The translations under genes were made by a program, and so were the position numbers. Below the pieces are notes generated by a model. The model saw nothing but the letters and a program-made list of their open reading frames with translations. It did no database searches and had not been told where the DNA came from. Below, piece after piece: positions 54,776 through 63,280 of a DNA stretch of 64,000 bases (positions are counted from its first letter, which is position 1; each line of letters opens with the position of its first letter). The stretch lies in assembly GCA_022826645.1 (NCBI GenBank), contig JAJDUM010000017.1, positions 156,223 through 220,222 on the forward strand. The letters are read 5' to 3'. The DNA is from Candidatus Poribacteria bacterium (GTDB lineage: Bacteria; Poribacteria; WGA-4E; PCPOR2b).

Positions 54776-55867
54776 ATGAAATTAAGAAATAGATACAGAT
54801 ACACAATCGTTTTCTTTGCGCTTATCATCTTGAGTCAGCCCCTTTATGCAGATAATCACGGCGGCGCTGATTATCAAGATCTGAATCCGCGCGTGCTCGA
54901 AGCAATAAACAGAGGAATGGAGTGGCTGGAAAAACAGCAGGAGGATAGTGGACTGTTTAGGCATCACCCCGGTATAACAGGCTTGGCGATTACAGCTTTT
55001 CTGCGGCATCCACACAACCAGTATACAGAAGCTGATAATCCCTTCATCCAGAAAGCCATTAAAGTATTGCTATCGATGCAGCAGCCTGATGGCGGAATCT
55101 ATAACGTTGAGATGCAGCCCGCCTTGCCGAATTATAATACCTCTGTTTCGCTCATGGCACTATCTTCCACAAACAATCCGAACTATGAGATGGCAATCGC
55201 TAAAGCACAGGGATTCATCAAAAGCCTTCAGGTGACAGATGAGAGCGAGGTCTACTTCGGGGGCATCGGTTATGGGAGTAGGGAAAGCGTTCACGATCTA
55301 TCCAATATGAATATCGCCATACAAGCGCTTAAGGAGAGCGGATCCGATGACCCGGAGGTGTGGGACAAAGCGATCAAGTTCCTCGAAAGATGTCAGAACC
55401 GCAGCGAAACTAACGATCAGGACTGGGCGGGAGACGACGGTGGCTTTATCTATGCACCGGACGGCGAGAGCAAAGCGGGTGAGCACCGGTCTTATGCGAG
55501 CATGACTTACGCGGGACTGTTGAGTTTCATCTACGCCAATGTTGACCGAGACGATCCGCGTGTGCAGAGTGCAGTAGACTGGATCACGAAGCACTTCACA
55601 GTTGAAGAAAATTACGGTATGGAGCAACAGGGGCTCTTCTACAACTACCACACAATGGCAAAGGCGTTAAAGGCTTATGGTCAACCCACCATTGTGGACT
55701 CCAAAGGGGTTACTCACGATTGGTACAGAGCGTTAGCGGAAAAGCTAATTAGCGAACAAACCCCTGAAGGTTTCTGGGTCAACGATAACAGTCGTTGGAT
55801 GGAACGAGATCCTGTCCTTGTTACTTCGTATGCTTTAATGGCACTTGCTACAGCTTATCCTGAATAG
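54776..55867 (+). CDS. Exported prenyltransferase/squalene oxidase-repeat protein
   Basis: The 363-residue product has an N-terminal signal (hydrophobic, ending L-Y-A-D), then alpha/alpha-barrel repeats like those of squalene-hopene cyclases and prenyltransferases: W-L-E-K-Q-Q-E-D-S-G-L-F, Q-Q-P-D-G-G-I-Y and G-F-W-V-N-D are QW-like units. It is far shorter than a terpene cyclase (about 630 residues) and no D-x-D-D motif is visible, so cyclase activity is unlikely. Exported proteins of this kind are common in Planctomycetes-like genomes; function unknown. A clear terminator lies 20 nt after the stop. Confidence 0.86.
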   Translation: MKLRNRYRYTIVFFALIILSQPLYADNHGGADYQDLNPRVLEAINRGMEWLEKQQEDSGLFRHHPGITGLAITAFLRHPHNQYTEADNPFIQKAIKVLLSMQQPDGGIYNVEMQPALPNYNTSVSLMALSSTNNPNYEMAIAKAQGFIKSLQVTDESEVYFGGIGYGSRESVHDLSNMNIAIQALKESGSDDPEVWDKAIKFLERCQNRSETNDQDWAGDDGGFIYAPDGESKAGEHRSYASMTYAGLLSFIYANVDRDDPRVQSAVDWITKHFTVEENYGMEQQGLFYNYHTMAKALKAYGQPTIVDSKGVTHDWYRALAEKLISEQTPEGFWVNDNSRWMERDPVLVTSYALMALATAYPE

Positions 55868-55887
55868 TCCCGACGGATATTCACCAC

Positions 55888-55917
55888 AGCCCGAGTGATA
55901 TGCTCGGGCTTTTTTTG
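55888..55917 (+). terminator. Rho-independent terminator
   Basis: AGCCCGAG (55888-55895) and CTCGGGCT (55903-55910) make a perfect 8-bp stem with a 7-nt loop, followed by seven T (55910-55916). It ends the transcript of the prenyltransferase-repeat gene. Confidence 0.92.
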
Positions 55918-56125
55918 TGCCCGTTTCGCGTTTAATCCCAAAAAATCTGCGCCCGCATTCAGTCCAGGAGATTTTTATTACACATCGGTCTAAAGAATTG
56001 GTATAATATTTGGCAGGGACTAACGCCTGTTGGTCCAAAAAGGTCACAACAGATAGGCAAGGATAATTTACCAACAGCACCACATGTGGGCACACCCGTG
56101 ACCCATAACGCGCAAGGAGATAGTT

Positions 56126-56446
56126 ATGTTCTTTGAACTTCGGCAGTATCGGATGAGACCCGGTCAAGAGGAAAACTGGGTTAAGTATATGGAGGAGGTG
56201 ATTATTCCTTTTCAGATCTCGAAAGGGATGGTAATTTTGGGTGGCTTTGTCGGCGAAGAGGAGAAGGATCTGTACGTTTGGATTCGCCGATTTGAAAGTG
56301 AGGCGCAGCGCGAGCAGTTGTATGAAGCTGTGTATGAAAGCGATACTTGGAAGAACGAGATCGCGCCCAAAATCCCTGACATGATGGATCGTTCGCAGAT
56401 TCAAGTTACACGCCTTGAAGCGACTCCTCGATCGGTCATCCAGTAG
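56126..56446 (+). CDS. NIPSNAP family protein
   Basis: A 106-residue dimeric alpha/beta-barrel protein of the NIPSNAP group: M-F-F-E-L-R-Q-Y-R-M-R-P-G-Q at the start and Y-V-W-I-R-R-F-E-S in the second strand. It is a single domain, half the size of eukaryotic NIPSNAPs. AAGGAGATAGTT precedes the ATG. Function in bacteria is generally unknown; a role in carbohydrate or aromatic breakdown has been suggested from context in other genomes. It lies between a terminator and a membrane protein gene about 145 nt downstream. Confidence 0.88.
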   Translation: MFFELRQYRMRPGQEENWVKYMEEVIIPFQISKGMVILGGFVGEEEKDLYVWIRRFESEAQREQLYEAVYESDTWKNEIAPKIPDMMDRSQIQVTRLEATPRSVIQ

Positions 56447-56592
56447 AGATGCGCTGCTCCAAACCTCCTAAGAGCGCGGCTAAAATCGCCACTATTATCG
56501 GTGGCAGTCGTAAGCGCAGATGAGAGGAGATTCCCAATTTCGTTTCTTGGAACAGAATTTAGCTAATCCGATAAAGAAAAAGGAGAATTTTC

Positions 56593-57027
56593 ATGGGAGT
56601 CTTAAAGCGAGTTATAGGTGTTGTTCTGATTCTGATTGCGGCAATAGTTGCCATCCACACAGTTGTCGAACCACTTTACCACACTTCCAGCGAAGGTCAG
56701 CCGTACAGCAGTGCCTGGGACTGGATTAACTGGCTCTCTGCTATTTCGATAGTCTTGGGATTGATATTCGGCTACGGTCGCATGAACCGTGCGGGCGAAA
56801 GTTCCGGTGGGCCAGAGTTTATAGCTGCCAACACACTATTCTACGGATTCCTGTTTGCGGGTATACTCTTCTTCTGGAACTGGTTCGGCATCAGCGGCGT
56901 CGGGCAAGATTTTACCGCCGTCAGCGGCGACACCCGTGGACTGGTATGGATTATCTTTGATGCCTTACACCCCCTGTTGAGTGGTGCGATGGGCGCTCAC
57001 CTGATACGCTCCAGTGCCAGCGAGTAG
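56593..57027 (+). CDS. Hypothetical membrane protein, four predicted helices
   Basis: A 144-residue integral membrane protein with hydrophobic stretches at about residues 5-25, 46-62, 79-100 and 112-138. No family recognised. AAAAGGAGAATTTTC precedes the ATG, an ideal binding site. The loops hold G-Y-G-R-M-N-R and a Trp-rich F-F-W-N-W-F. A very strong hairpin begins about 43 nt after the stop. It is not obviously linked to its neighbours. Real-gene status is well supported by the binding site and by the regular helix spacing. Confidence 0.72.
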   Translation: MGVLKRVIGVVLILIAAIVAIHTVVEPLYHTSSEGQPYSSAWDWINWLSAISIVLGLIFGYGRMNRAGESSGGPEFIAANTLFYGFLFAGILFFWNWFGISGVGQDFTAVSGDTRGLVWIIFDALHPLLSGAMGAHLIRSSASE

Positions 57028-57069
57028 CTACAGCGTTTGTAATCTATCTTTAGAACCTCAGCGTTATAT

Positions 57070-57099
57070 CTTCTGCGTCCGGATCACCGGACGCAGAAG
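57070..57099 (+). terminator. Strong 13-bp hairpin, probable transcript end without T-run
   Basis: CTTCTGCGTCCGG (57070-57082) pairs perfectly with CCGGACGCAGAAG (57087-57099) around the loop ATCA. Only a short TCTTAC follows, so intrinsic termination is uncertain. It could also protect the 3' end of the membrane-protein mRNA. Confidence 0.6.
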
Positions 57100-57113
57100 T
57101 CTTACAAGCTTAG

Positions 57114-57252
57114 AGTGAAACGTGAAAAACGGTTTTCGTTGATTTTAGTGTTGGGTTTCACTTGTAGATTGGGGTAATTTCAGGCAGAACTGAATACCGA
57201 AATCTCAGTGCAATGTTTGGTATTTTTGTCGATTTCATTCAACCCAATCTGC
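57114..57252 (+). repeat. GTTGGGTTTCACT dispersed repeat, full copy (pairs with 25457-25596)
   Basis: It begins AGTGAAACGTGAAAAACGG, then TAGTGTTGGGTTTCACTTG, shares the AATTTCAGGCAGAA and AATCTCAGTG words with the copy at 25457, and ends ATTCAACCCAATCTGC. Both copies carry an inner hairpin (ATACC and GGTAT arms here). Confidence 0.75.
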
Positions 57253-57291
57253 TTTTAACTCATACGACTCATGCTATATCAGGAGAGATTT

Positions 57292-57639
57292 ATGGCAGTT
57301 AACGTCCGCCATCGAGAAGGCGTTGTGATTTTAGAACTGAGCGGTAAGATTTTTGGGTCTGCTGCCCTTGGATTCAAAAGGAAATTTGAGGAAGAGATAG
57401 CCAACAGCACTGGCGCACCGAAATTCCTAGTAGATTTTGCCAATGTTACAATTATGGGAAGTTCGGGACTTGGCGCTTTGACGGGAGCATACGTAACCGT
57501 AGAGCAGAGGGGCGGTTTGGTCGCACTCGTGAATGTTGGCACAAACATCGAGAACCTCATGATTCGGAGCAAGCTGGTCGAACAATTTGAACCGTTTGAA
57601 AATGAAGATACGGCGATAGAAGCCCTTAACGCGGATTGA
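57292..57639 (+). CDS. STAS-domain anti-sigma factor antagonist-like protein
   Basis: From ATG 57292 this is a 115-residue single STAS domain. It shows V-I-L-E-L-S-G-K-I at the start and the phosphorylation-loop signature I-M-G-S-S-G-L-G, whose Ser pair includes the residue normally phosphorylated by an anti-sigma kinase. Such proteins relieve anti-sigma factors when unphosphorylated. AGGAGAG lies eight bases before this ATG, favouring it over the in-frame ATG at 57271. No kinase or phosphatase gene is nearby. It converges on the PhyH gene, with stop codons 16 bp apart. Confidence 0.9.
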   Translation: MAVNVRHREGVVILELSGKIFGSAALGFKRKFEEEIANSTGAPKFLVDFANVTIMGSSGLGALTGAYVTVEQRGGLVALVNVGTNIENLMIRSKLVEQFEPFENEDTAIEALNAD

Positions 57640-57655
57640 AAGTACCCTAGTGTTG

Positions 57656-58471
57656 CTACCTCACCCAATGTCGATAGAGCGGCTTAACATCCGCTGGCAG
57701 TTCTTCGTAAATCGCTGAAGATACCGCCGCGACCTCATTTTCTTTCCCACCTGTTTCGTCTACTATGCGAGCACGTTCATCCGAACCCGGCATCAATACA
57801 TCGAGATTAAGCCACCACGGCGCATAGCGCACGGCCATTCCAACCCGTGGCTTATCGGTTATGTTGGGCGCGGTTGCGTGCCATGTTCGGCTATCGAGTA
57901 TCAGCACACTGCCTGCATCGCCCGTCGCTTGCATTTCCGTAGGATAGGGCTCAAGTGGGTTGATGCCGTTGTCTCCTGAAGGGTTGTTTGGGGACCGGTG
58001 GCTTCCCGGTACAACGAGCGTACCGCCGGTTTCATGTGTAAATGGCGAGAGCATCCATAAGGTGGTTAGGTGCATGACCGCATCAGGATAAGGAGCCGGT
58101 ATATGTCCTGCGTTCTGTTGATTGAAGGGCCAATCCGCATGTAAGGCGCCACGCACATTGCCTGGATAGTTGATATGTGCCGTCGTAAAAGAGATACGCA
58201 CATGCACTCCGAACAATGCTTCGGCAATTCCCAATATGCGCTTATCGGCGAGGTAAGGGGCGAATGACTGATTGAATGCGAGCAGCCCCTTTCGCGTTCC
58301 TACACCTTCGGTGCCAGCGTAGGTGCCGTGTACCTCCACCGTTTTTTCGACGCTTTCGCGTACCGCATCCACTTTGTCATCGGGAATGACATCTTCAACC
58401 ACGCACCAGCCGTTGATTTGCAGATGCAATAGCGCTGAGTCGACGCTTATAGCTGGCTTCTCACCGACCAT
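57656..58471 (-). CDS. Phytanoyl-CoA dioxygenase (PhyH) family protein
   Basis: A 271-residue Fe(II)/2-oxoglutarate oxygenase with His111-x-Asp113 (A-L-H-A-D-W), distal His198 (R-T-W-H-A-T) and Arg209 (K-P-R-V-G) for 2-oxoglutarate. I chose ATG 58471: AGAGGAGG is well spaced to it, while the ATG two codons earlier (58477) is too close to that site. It starts two bases after the stop of an upstream methyltransferase, so they are co-translated. Methyltransferase plus PhyH suggests tailoring of a small molecule, possibly a natural product or osmolyte; this is an inference. Confidence 0.9.
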   Translation of the reverse strand: MVGEKPAISVDSALLHLQINGWCVVEDVIPDDKVDAVRESVEKTVEVHGTYAGTEGVGTRKGLLAFNQSFAPYLADKRILGIAEALFGVHVRISFTTAHINYPGNVRGALHADWPFNQQNAGHIPAPYPDAVMHLTTLWMLSPFTHETGGTLVVPGSHRSPNNPSGDNGINPLEPYPTEMQATGDAGSVLILDSRTWHATAPNITDKPRVGMAVRYAPWWLNLDVLMPGSDERARIVDETGGKENEVAAVSSAIYEELPADVKPLYRHWVR

Positions 58472-58473
58472 CC

Positions 58474-59235
58474 TCATTCCTCCTCTTTGCGCGCAGTAAA
58501 ATTAATCCGATCCGAGTGTCGATTCCACCGGTTGAACGTGTACATATCATAGGCACTGAGCATTTTGTATCCGGTCTGCTTCAGCAATCTTTTGACGGTG
58601 CTGACTTCGAATATCTTTTGGATGTGAACTTCCTCATAGCGGCGGAATAACTCCCCTTCACGAATAAAAAAAGTGAGTGCGGTCCTGCAGATCTTATCGT
58701 GGTAGGTATATAGATTTTTCCACGAATAGGAGTAGTCGGGATGGTTCTCAGCAAATGTCTGGCCATGGAAGTGCTGAACGATATTCCGCTCGGTGGTGAC
58801 ATCAAAGATGAATATCCCGGAGGGCACTAAATGCTTTGAGACCGCCCGGAAAACCGCCTCAAGCTCGGCTTCATCGACGGTATAGTTGATGCTATCGTAG
58901 ATACAGAGGACGGCATCAAATTGTTCTTGGAGATCGAAATCGCGCATGTCGCCACGGAAAAAAGGGATGTTTAGCTGACGCTCCTCCGCCTTTTGACGCG
59001 CAGCTGTGAGCATCCCCTCCGCTCGGTCTAGGCCGCACATCTCGTAGCCTCGCTCCTCCATGATCACCGTCAACGCGCCTGTGCCACAGGCGATCTCTAA
59101 AATCTTCCCTGGTGCGGATTTATATTGTTTGAAGAGGTCCTCAATATAGGTTGCCCAGCGGACATAGTTGACATTCGCCATCATGCGGTCGTAGGGATAT
59201 GCAAATTTCTCGTAAGGATCTGTCAATTCATTCAT
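58474..59235 (-). CDS. SAM-dependent methyltransferase (class I)
   Basis: A 253-residue Rossmann-like methyltransferase. Motif I is I-L-E-I-A-C-G-T-G-A (residues 45-54), binding SAM, followed by C-G-L-D-R-A-E-G-M-L for motif II and F-D-A-V-L-C-I-Y-D-S-I-N-Y for motif IV. The C-terminal half has the Y-x-W/F-K and F-I-R-E-G-E-L-F-R-R-Y elements of small-molecule methyltransferases. It is nearly contiguous with the PhyH gene downstream and 3 nt after a small membrane protein gene upstream. The acceptor is unknown; small molecules are likelier than RNA or protein. Confidence 0.9.
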   Translation of the reverse strand: MNELTDPYEKFAYPYDRMMANVNYVRWATYIEDLFKQYKSAPGKILEIACGTGALTVIMEERGYEMCGLDRAEGMLTAARQKAEERQLNIPFFRGDMRDFDLQEQFDAVLCIYDSINYTVDEAELEAVFRAVSKHLVPSGIFIFDVTTERNIVQHFHGQTFAENHPDYSYSWKNLYTYHDKICRTALTFFIREGELFRRYEEVHIQKIFEVSTVKRLLKQTGYKMLSAYDMYTFNRWNRHSDRINFTARKEEE

Positions 59236-59238
59236 CTG

Positions 59239-59652
59239 TTATCGATTCTCCCCTTTGAATCCCACAGCGGCATCCGTCATTTTCAGGAGCGTATTAATCT
59301 CCTCCGCACTCCACACACCATCTTCGTTCGCTTTCGACGCATAATCTATCGCAATCTTGACTTTCCGCAGGCGTACCTGCCCCCGCAGATAGCTTAACGG
59401 CATCGCCAGCATCGCTTGTTCCACCCGATTAAACGTGGCTATGATCGCTGCCGTATCCACGCCATCAGGTGCTTGTTGTATCAGTTGGCTCTTCATGAGA
59501 CCTGCTGCAAAACTAAATAGTTCCGTTATCAGATACCACTGTAAGAAAAAGAGAACCACCATGATAAGGAGAATGACCGCAAGCACTTTTGCCATAAACG
59601 GGACTCGCTTGTGCAATGCCCCCTGAGGCGAATCGGTCGAGTTTTCAGCCAT
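59239..59652 (-). CDS. Hypothetical single-pass membrane protein
   Basis: A 137-residue protein with one strong membrane segment (about residues 22-45: V-L-A-V-I-L-L-I-M-V-V-L-F-F-L-Q-W). A short cytoplasmic head precedes it; the rest looks helical and soluble (A-A-I-I-A-T-F-N-R-V-E-Q-A-M). No family recognised. The ATG at 59652 is chosen because GAGAGGAAAACAT precedes it; an upstream in-frame ATG at 59721 would add 23 Cys/Arg-rich residues with no binding site. It leads the three-gene run with the methyltransferase (3-nt gap) and PhyH genes. Confidence 0.65.
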   Translation of the reverse strand: MAENSTDSPQGALHKRVPFMAKVLAVILLIMVVLFFLQWYLITELFSFAAGLMKSQLIQQAPDGVDTAAIIATFNRVEQAMLAMPLSYLRGQVRLRKVKIAIDYASKANEDGVWSAEEINTLLKMTDAAVGFKGENR

Positions 59653-59925
59653 ATGTTTTCCTCTCTGAGACCAATAATCGATGCTCGCAAAAACAAGACA
59701 GTTTCTTCGACATGATAGCACCGGCGATACGGTCTGTCAACGGAAAATTTGCGTTACCTTTTTGCTGGGGTGTGTTACAATTCCTTTCACCGTGGAAAGC
59801 GCGTAGTTATTGTATGAATCATGGATTGCCACGGATTAAGGTAGAGCATTTGGCGGGCGGGGAGACTCCGTCCTTACGAGAGGATAAGATTTTACACATC
59901 AACGGATTATGTAAGGAGTGATATT

Positions 59926-60774
59926 ATGCCAGACTTTCCAATTGTCGATACACACATTCATCTTTGGGATCCAAGCGTTCTTAGATATCCGTGGCTTGAC
60001 GAGGTCCCATTTCTGAACAAACCGTATCTACTAGAGGATTATCGAAACGCTTGCGGGGCAGTTGACGTCGGAACGATGATTTTTGTGCAGTGCGATCCCG
60101 ATCCCGACGAGAATTTGAAAGAGGCAGAATGGGTCACTTCGCTCGCGAAAGAAGATCCGAGGATTCGGGGGATTGTGGCGGGAGCACCGCTTGAGAAAGG
60201 GGACAGCGCGAGACCGCTGCTTGGGCAACTCGCTGAAAATTCGATGGTTAAAGGAATCCGTCGTTTAATTCAGTCAGAAGGGCTCGAGTTCTGTGTACAA
60301 CCCGATTTTATTAGAGGTGTGCAGTCACTTGAGGAGTTCGGGTTGAGTTTCGATATCTGTATTTACTATCGGCACCTTGCCAATACCATTCAGTTTGTTA
60401 AACAGTGTCCGAACATCCGGTTTATTTTAGACCATATCGGCAAGCCGAACATCAAGGATCAGGTCTTCGAACCATGGAAACGCGAGATTAAAGTGTTATC
60501 GGAATTCCCGAACGTTTCTTGTAAGGTGTCCGGGCTGGTAACTGAAGCGGATTTTGAGAACTGGACACGAGAGGATTTGAAGCCTTACATAGATCATGTG
60601 ATCGGGTGTTTCGGTTTTGACCGCGTGATATACGGTAGTGACTGGCCCGTGGCAGCGCAGGCGACCGAATATCCGAGATGGGTTGAGACCTTGGAGTGGG
60701 CGGTCAGCGGTTGTTCAGAAAATGAACTGAAAAAATTGTTCCATGACAATGCGCTGCGATTTTATAGGGTTTAG
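59926..60774 (+). CDS. Amidohydrolase-family lactonase-like protein
   Basis: A 282-residue TIM-barrel amidohydrolase (COG3618 type). It starts I-V-D-T-H-I-H-L-W-D-P with the metal-binding His10-x-His12, continues with R-Y-P-W-L, then F-I-L-D-H-I-G-K-P and ends with I-Y-G-S-D-W-P-V, all hallmarks of the L-fuconolactonase/2-pyrone-4,6-dicarboxylate lactonase group. It would hydrolyse a sugar or aromatic-derived lactone, the step after a sugar dehydrogenase and before a dehydratase. AAGGAGTG precedes the ATG. Paired with the acid-sugar dehydratases elsewhere in this window, a sugar lactone is likelier than an aromatic one. Confidence 0.88.
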   Translation: MPDFPIVDTHIHLWDPSVLRYPWLDEVPFLNKPYLLEDYRNACGAVDVGTMIFVQCDPDPDENLKEAEWVTSLAKEDPRIRGIVAGAPLEKGDSARPLLGQLAENSMVKGIRRLIQSEGLEFCVQPDFIRGVQSLEEFGLSFDICIYYRHLANTIQFVKQCPNIRFILDHIGKPNIKDQVFEPWKREIKVLSEFPNVSCKVSGLVTEADFENWTREDLKPYIDHVIGCFGFDRVIYGSDWPVAAQATEYPRWVETLEWAVSGCSENELKKLFHDNALRFYRV

Positions 60775-61230
60775 CAGAATGTGGAACTGATGCAGGAAGT
60801 ACAACGAGTAATGGGTGAACCGTGAGACAAGACGGCATAAAACGCTCCGCTTGAGTGTGTCGTAGGTCGTTTCATCCGCCAGTTATCCACAATGACTTAA
60901 CAGAATTTAACACTTTTTGCGAAATTCATGTCGATTCTGGATCATCGACCAACAGTCGGGCAACCACAAAGCTGGCCTCTACAAAAATCGACCACGTCAA
61001 ATACAGATGACTTATAATGACACAAGTTGCTAGTCGCGTAGAAAGACCCAGTTTTTCGCGCTCATATCCTCTGATTCTGGGCAAACGGGTTGGATTTTGC
61101 CCTAAATGGTGTGCCTGTTCTGTAAGAGACTCGGTTTCTGACACTTGAATTTACCAACAAGCAACTTAGGTTATAAAAGAGTAGACACAAAACCTCACCC
61201 CCTACAGAAAATAGAGAAGGAGGTAGAACC
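60775..61230. other. Gene-free spacer
   Basis: About 455 bp with no supported gene or strong structure. Short open frames exist but lack binding sites and domain features. AAGGAGG at the right end belongs to the next gene. Confidence 0.5.
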
Positions 61231-62301
61231 GTGGGAACCACGCATTCTTTTCAGGCAAGCTATCTACACGCAATGACGCGAGGACTGCTTGTGGCGGCAG
61301 AAACGCCGCATCACATCGCTGAAAATGTAGCGGAGATTTTGGTGAATGCCAATCTCGCTGGACACGACTCGCACGGGGTAATTCGTATTCCCAGCTACCT
61401 GCAGAGCATCGCAGACGATAGAACGCAACCTGCTGCCGAACCAATCTTCATTGACGAGACGGCTAACACCTTGCGCGTTGATGGCGGAAACGGTTTTGGT
61501 CATTATACCGCGCGAAAGGCGATGGAGCGAGCAATTGAGAAGGCGAAAGCGTCTGACATGTGCGGTGTGACCCTCGTCCGTACCGGACATATCGGTCGGT
61601 TGGGTGAATATGCGGAGGCGGCTGCGCGGGCGGGGTGTGTTGGCATTACCACTAATGGTAACGGTGTAAAAGACGGCGGCAACATCGTACCCTTTGGCGG
61701 TGCCAGTGGGGCACTCGGGACTAACCCGATCTCCGTCGGTGTGCCCACCGGGGATGATTCGCCATTCGTCATCGACTTTGCCACGAGCATGATCGCCGGC
61801 GGCAAGATTCTGTTTGCCCGGAGCCGAGGCGTGGACCTGCCCGAAGACTGTATTGTAGACAAGCACGGCAATCCCAGCGTCAAGACAGCAGACTTCTATG
61901 ACGGTGGGTTCTTGCTGCCGTTTGGCAAACACAAGGGCTATGCTTTCTCACTGCTGATGTGTTTGTTGGGCGGATTGAGCGGAAATTTCGATCTTGACCG
62001 CGGTGCGATGGGCGGGCAGTTTATGCTCGTCTTAAGTGTCAGTGCATTTACACCACTTGAAGCGTATCAGCAAGGGGTACGTGCATTTCTTGATGGCATT
62101 AAGTCGATACCGGCTGCGCCCGGTTTTGATGAGGTATTGGTGCCCGGTGATTATGAGCGCCGCTCTCGCCTTCAGCGTTTGGCGCATGGCGTCGAGGTGC
62201 CGGATACGACCTATCAAGAAATTTTGGAATGGGGTGAGAAATTGGGCGTTTCTTTAAGTGAGGAGATAGTAAAGTCCAGCGATGCGGAGCGTTACGGATA
62301 G
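61231..62301 (+). CDS. Ldh-family NAD(P)-dependent oxidoreductase (malate/L-lactate/ureidoglycolate type)
   Basis: This 356-residue protein belongs to the Ldh_2 (malate/L-sulfolactate/L-lactate/ureidoglycolate dehydrogenase, YbiC/YiaK) family, distinct from Rossmann malate dehydrogenases. Seen here: A-N-L-A-G-H-D-S-H-G-V-I-R with the catalytic His, G-A-L-G-T-N-P-I-S-V-G-V-P, and P-F-G-K-H-K-G-Y-A. These enzymes reduce 2-keto acids or oxidise 2-hydroxy acids, including sugar-derived ones such as 2,3-diketogulonate. The start is GTG with AAGGAGG upstream. It stands alone downstream of the lactonase-like gene, about 456 nt away. Confidence 0.9.
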   Translation: MGTTHSFQASYLHAMTRGLLVAAETPHHIAENVAEILVNANLAGHDSHGVIRIPSYLQSIADDRTQPAAEPIFIDETANTLRVDGGNGFGHYTARKAMERAIEKAKASDMCGVTLVRTGHIGRLGEYAEAAARAGCVGITTNGNGVKDGGNIVPFGGASGALGTNPISVGVPTGDDSPFVIDFATSMIAGGKILFARSRGVDLPEDCIVDKHGNPSVKTADFYDGGFLLPFGKHKGYAFSLLMCLLGGLSGNFDLDRGAMGGQFMLVLSVSAFTPLEAYQQGVRAFLDGIKSIPAAPGFDEVLVPGDYERRSRLQRLAHGVEVPDTTYQEILEWGEKLGVSLSEEIVKSSDAERYG

Positions 62302-62364
62302 GAATTGTGGTGTATATCAGAAGAGTGTAAAGCGTGAAACCTGAAACGTAATGCGTAAGTGCAT

Positions 62365-62400
62365 TGTTGGGTTTCACGGTGCCTGCCCAACCCAACCTAT
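62365..62400 (+). repeat. GTTGGGTTTCAC repeat, short form
   Basis: TTGTTGGGTTTCACGG is followed within 12 nt by CCAACCCAACCTAT. The arms TTGGGTT and AACCCAA form a hairpin directly. A GTGAAACCTGAAACG run at 62330 precedes it. Same family as 4802, 8494, 25457 and 57114, but with almost no interior. Confidence 0.65.
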
Positions 62401-62465
62401 GTGCGAGATTCCTACCGCACTGATAGCATATCGGTAGAGCAAGATGATCACCCGATACCGGCACA

Positions 62466-62491
62466 AGGCGGGGCAAGATGTCCCGCCTACG
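62466..62491 (+). repeat. GGCGGGGCAAGATG-type hairpin
   Basis: AGGCGGGGCAAGATGTCCCG followed by CCTACGG. GGCGGG and CCCGCC pair as the outer arms. It matches the core of the elements at 32724 and 41127 but without their AGGACTTAC ends. Confidence 0.6.
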
Positions 62492-62597
62492 GGGTGTGGT
62501 AGCGCTGCGTAGCGGAGTAAGATGCACAACCTCCTGGAATGAAGACAATGGAAGGGCAACAAAACCTAACACAATCTCACACTTTTTCCGCTTTCAC

Positions 62598-62700
62598 ATT
62601 GTTGGGGTTTACTGTATCTGTTGTTAAGACGGTGTTGTTGCAAGATAGAATTTCCATTGTTGTTGATAGCAGTGTGTGTTCGGTGGCTCAACCCAACCGA
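62598..62700 (+). repeat. GTTGGGGTTTACT...AACCCAACC repeat, diverged copy
   Basis: It begins CATTGTTGGGGTTTACTG and ends GGCTCAACCCAACCGAC. Inverted ends GTTGGG and CCCAAC with an unrelated interior of about 75 bp. Confidence 0.5.
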
Positions 62701-62712
62701 CATAACCACACA

Positions 62713-62783
62713 TGTCGCCCCGCTGGGGCTTTAGGATATTTCTTTACTCCGCGTTCTATATACATGCCGCCCCGCTGGGGCTA
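62713..62783 (+). repeat. Two copies of a GCCCCGCTGGGGC hairpin
   Basis: CATGTCGCCCCGCTGGGGCT (near 62709-62731) recurs as CATGCCGCCCCGCTGGGGCT (near 62764-62783). GCCCC and GGGGC pair around GCT. The two copies are about 53 bp apart and followed by different tails. Confidence 0.6.
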
Positions 62784-62849
62784 AATGCACCGTTGACCAG
62801 TTTCCTTCGATAACACATTGCACTCCGTTGGAGCGCGTGAAGAGGAATC

Positions 62850-62888
62850 TTGTTGGGTTTCACTGTTCCCCGTTCAACCCAATCTACA
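62850..62888 (+). repeat. GTTGGGTTTCAC repeat, short form (second)
   Basis: TGTTGGGTTTCACTG followed by GTTCAACCCAATCTAC. The ends pair TTGGGTT with AACCCAA. It lies ten bases before the terminator at 62899. Confidence 0.6.
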
Positions 62889-62898
62889 AGCCTATTTT

Positions 62899-62937
62899 AG
62901 CGCAAATTACCAGCTACTCGTAATTTGCGCTTTTTTT
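62899..62937 (+). terminator. Strong Rho-independent terminator with no adjacent gene
   Basis: AGCGCAAATTAC (62899-62910) pairs perfectly with GTAATTTGCGCT (62920-62931) around a 9-nt loop, and seven T follow (62931-62937). The nearest upstream gene on this strand stops almost 600 nt earlier. Confidence 0.88.
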
Positions 62938-63154
62938 GTATCTATTTATGATATACAGCGTATGTTATATGGGAAGTAGTAATAGCCGAAGGTGTGAAGT
63001 GTGCCGTATTTCAGCAAAAACAGCTTCGATTTCAAGTATTATCGACAGTGTGAAACTATTCGGCTTAAACTGCCGATTCCGGATCTACACAGCTTTTATT
63101 TATTATGGTATCTTTTGAGATTATAGTTTGGGTTTTTGAAGAATAACTACAAGG

Positions 63155-63280
63155 AAGATGGTCGGAGGCAAATCAGGCTTTTCAAGTTGATCTGGTATCC
63201 GAAGATACCAGATGGCGCGTCATAGTATCGGCTCAAGACACAATGGCGCGAACCATCGGGCATCTTCGGTCTTTTTTTTA
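63155..63280 (+). ncRNA. Candidate structured RNA with T8 end
   Basis: TCTGGTATC (63191-63199) pairs perfectly with GATACCAGA (63204-63212) around CGAA. Next, CGCGTCAT and ATGGCGCG pair with one G-U around a 19-nt loop. GATGGT near 63158 can pair with ACCATC near 63254 to close the set. Eight T end the block near 63274-63281. No coding potential. Identity unknown; it could instead be an insertion-sequence end or a remnant terminator. Confidence 0.3.
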
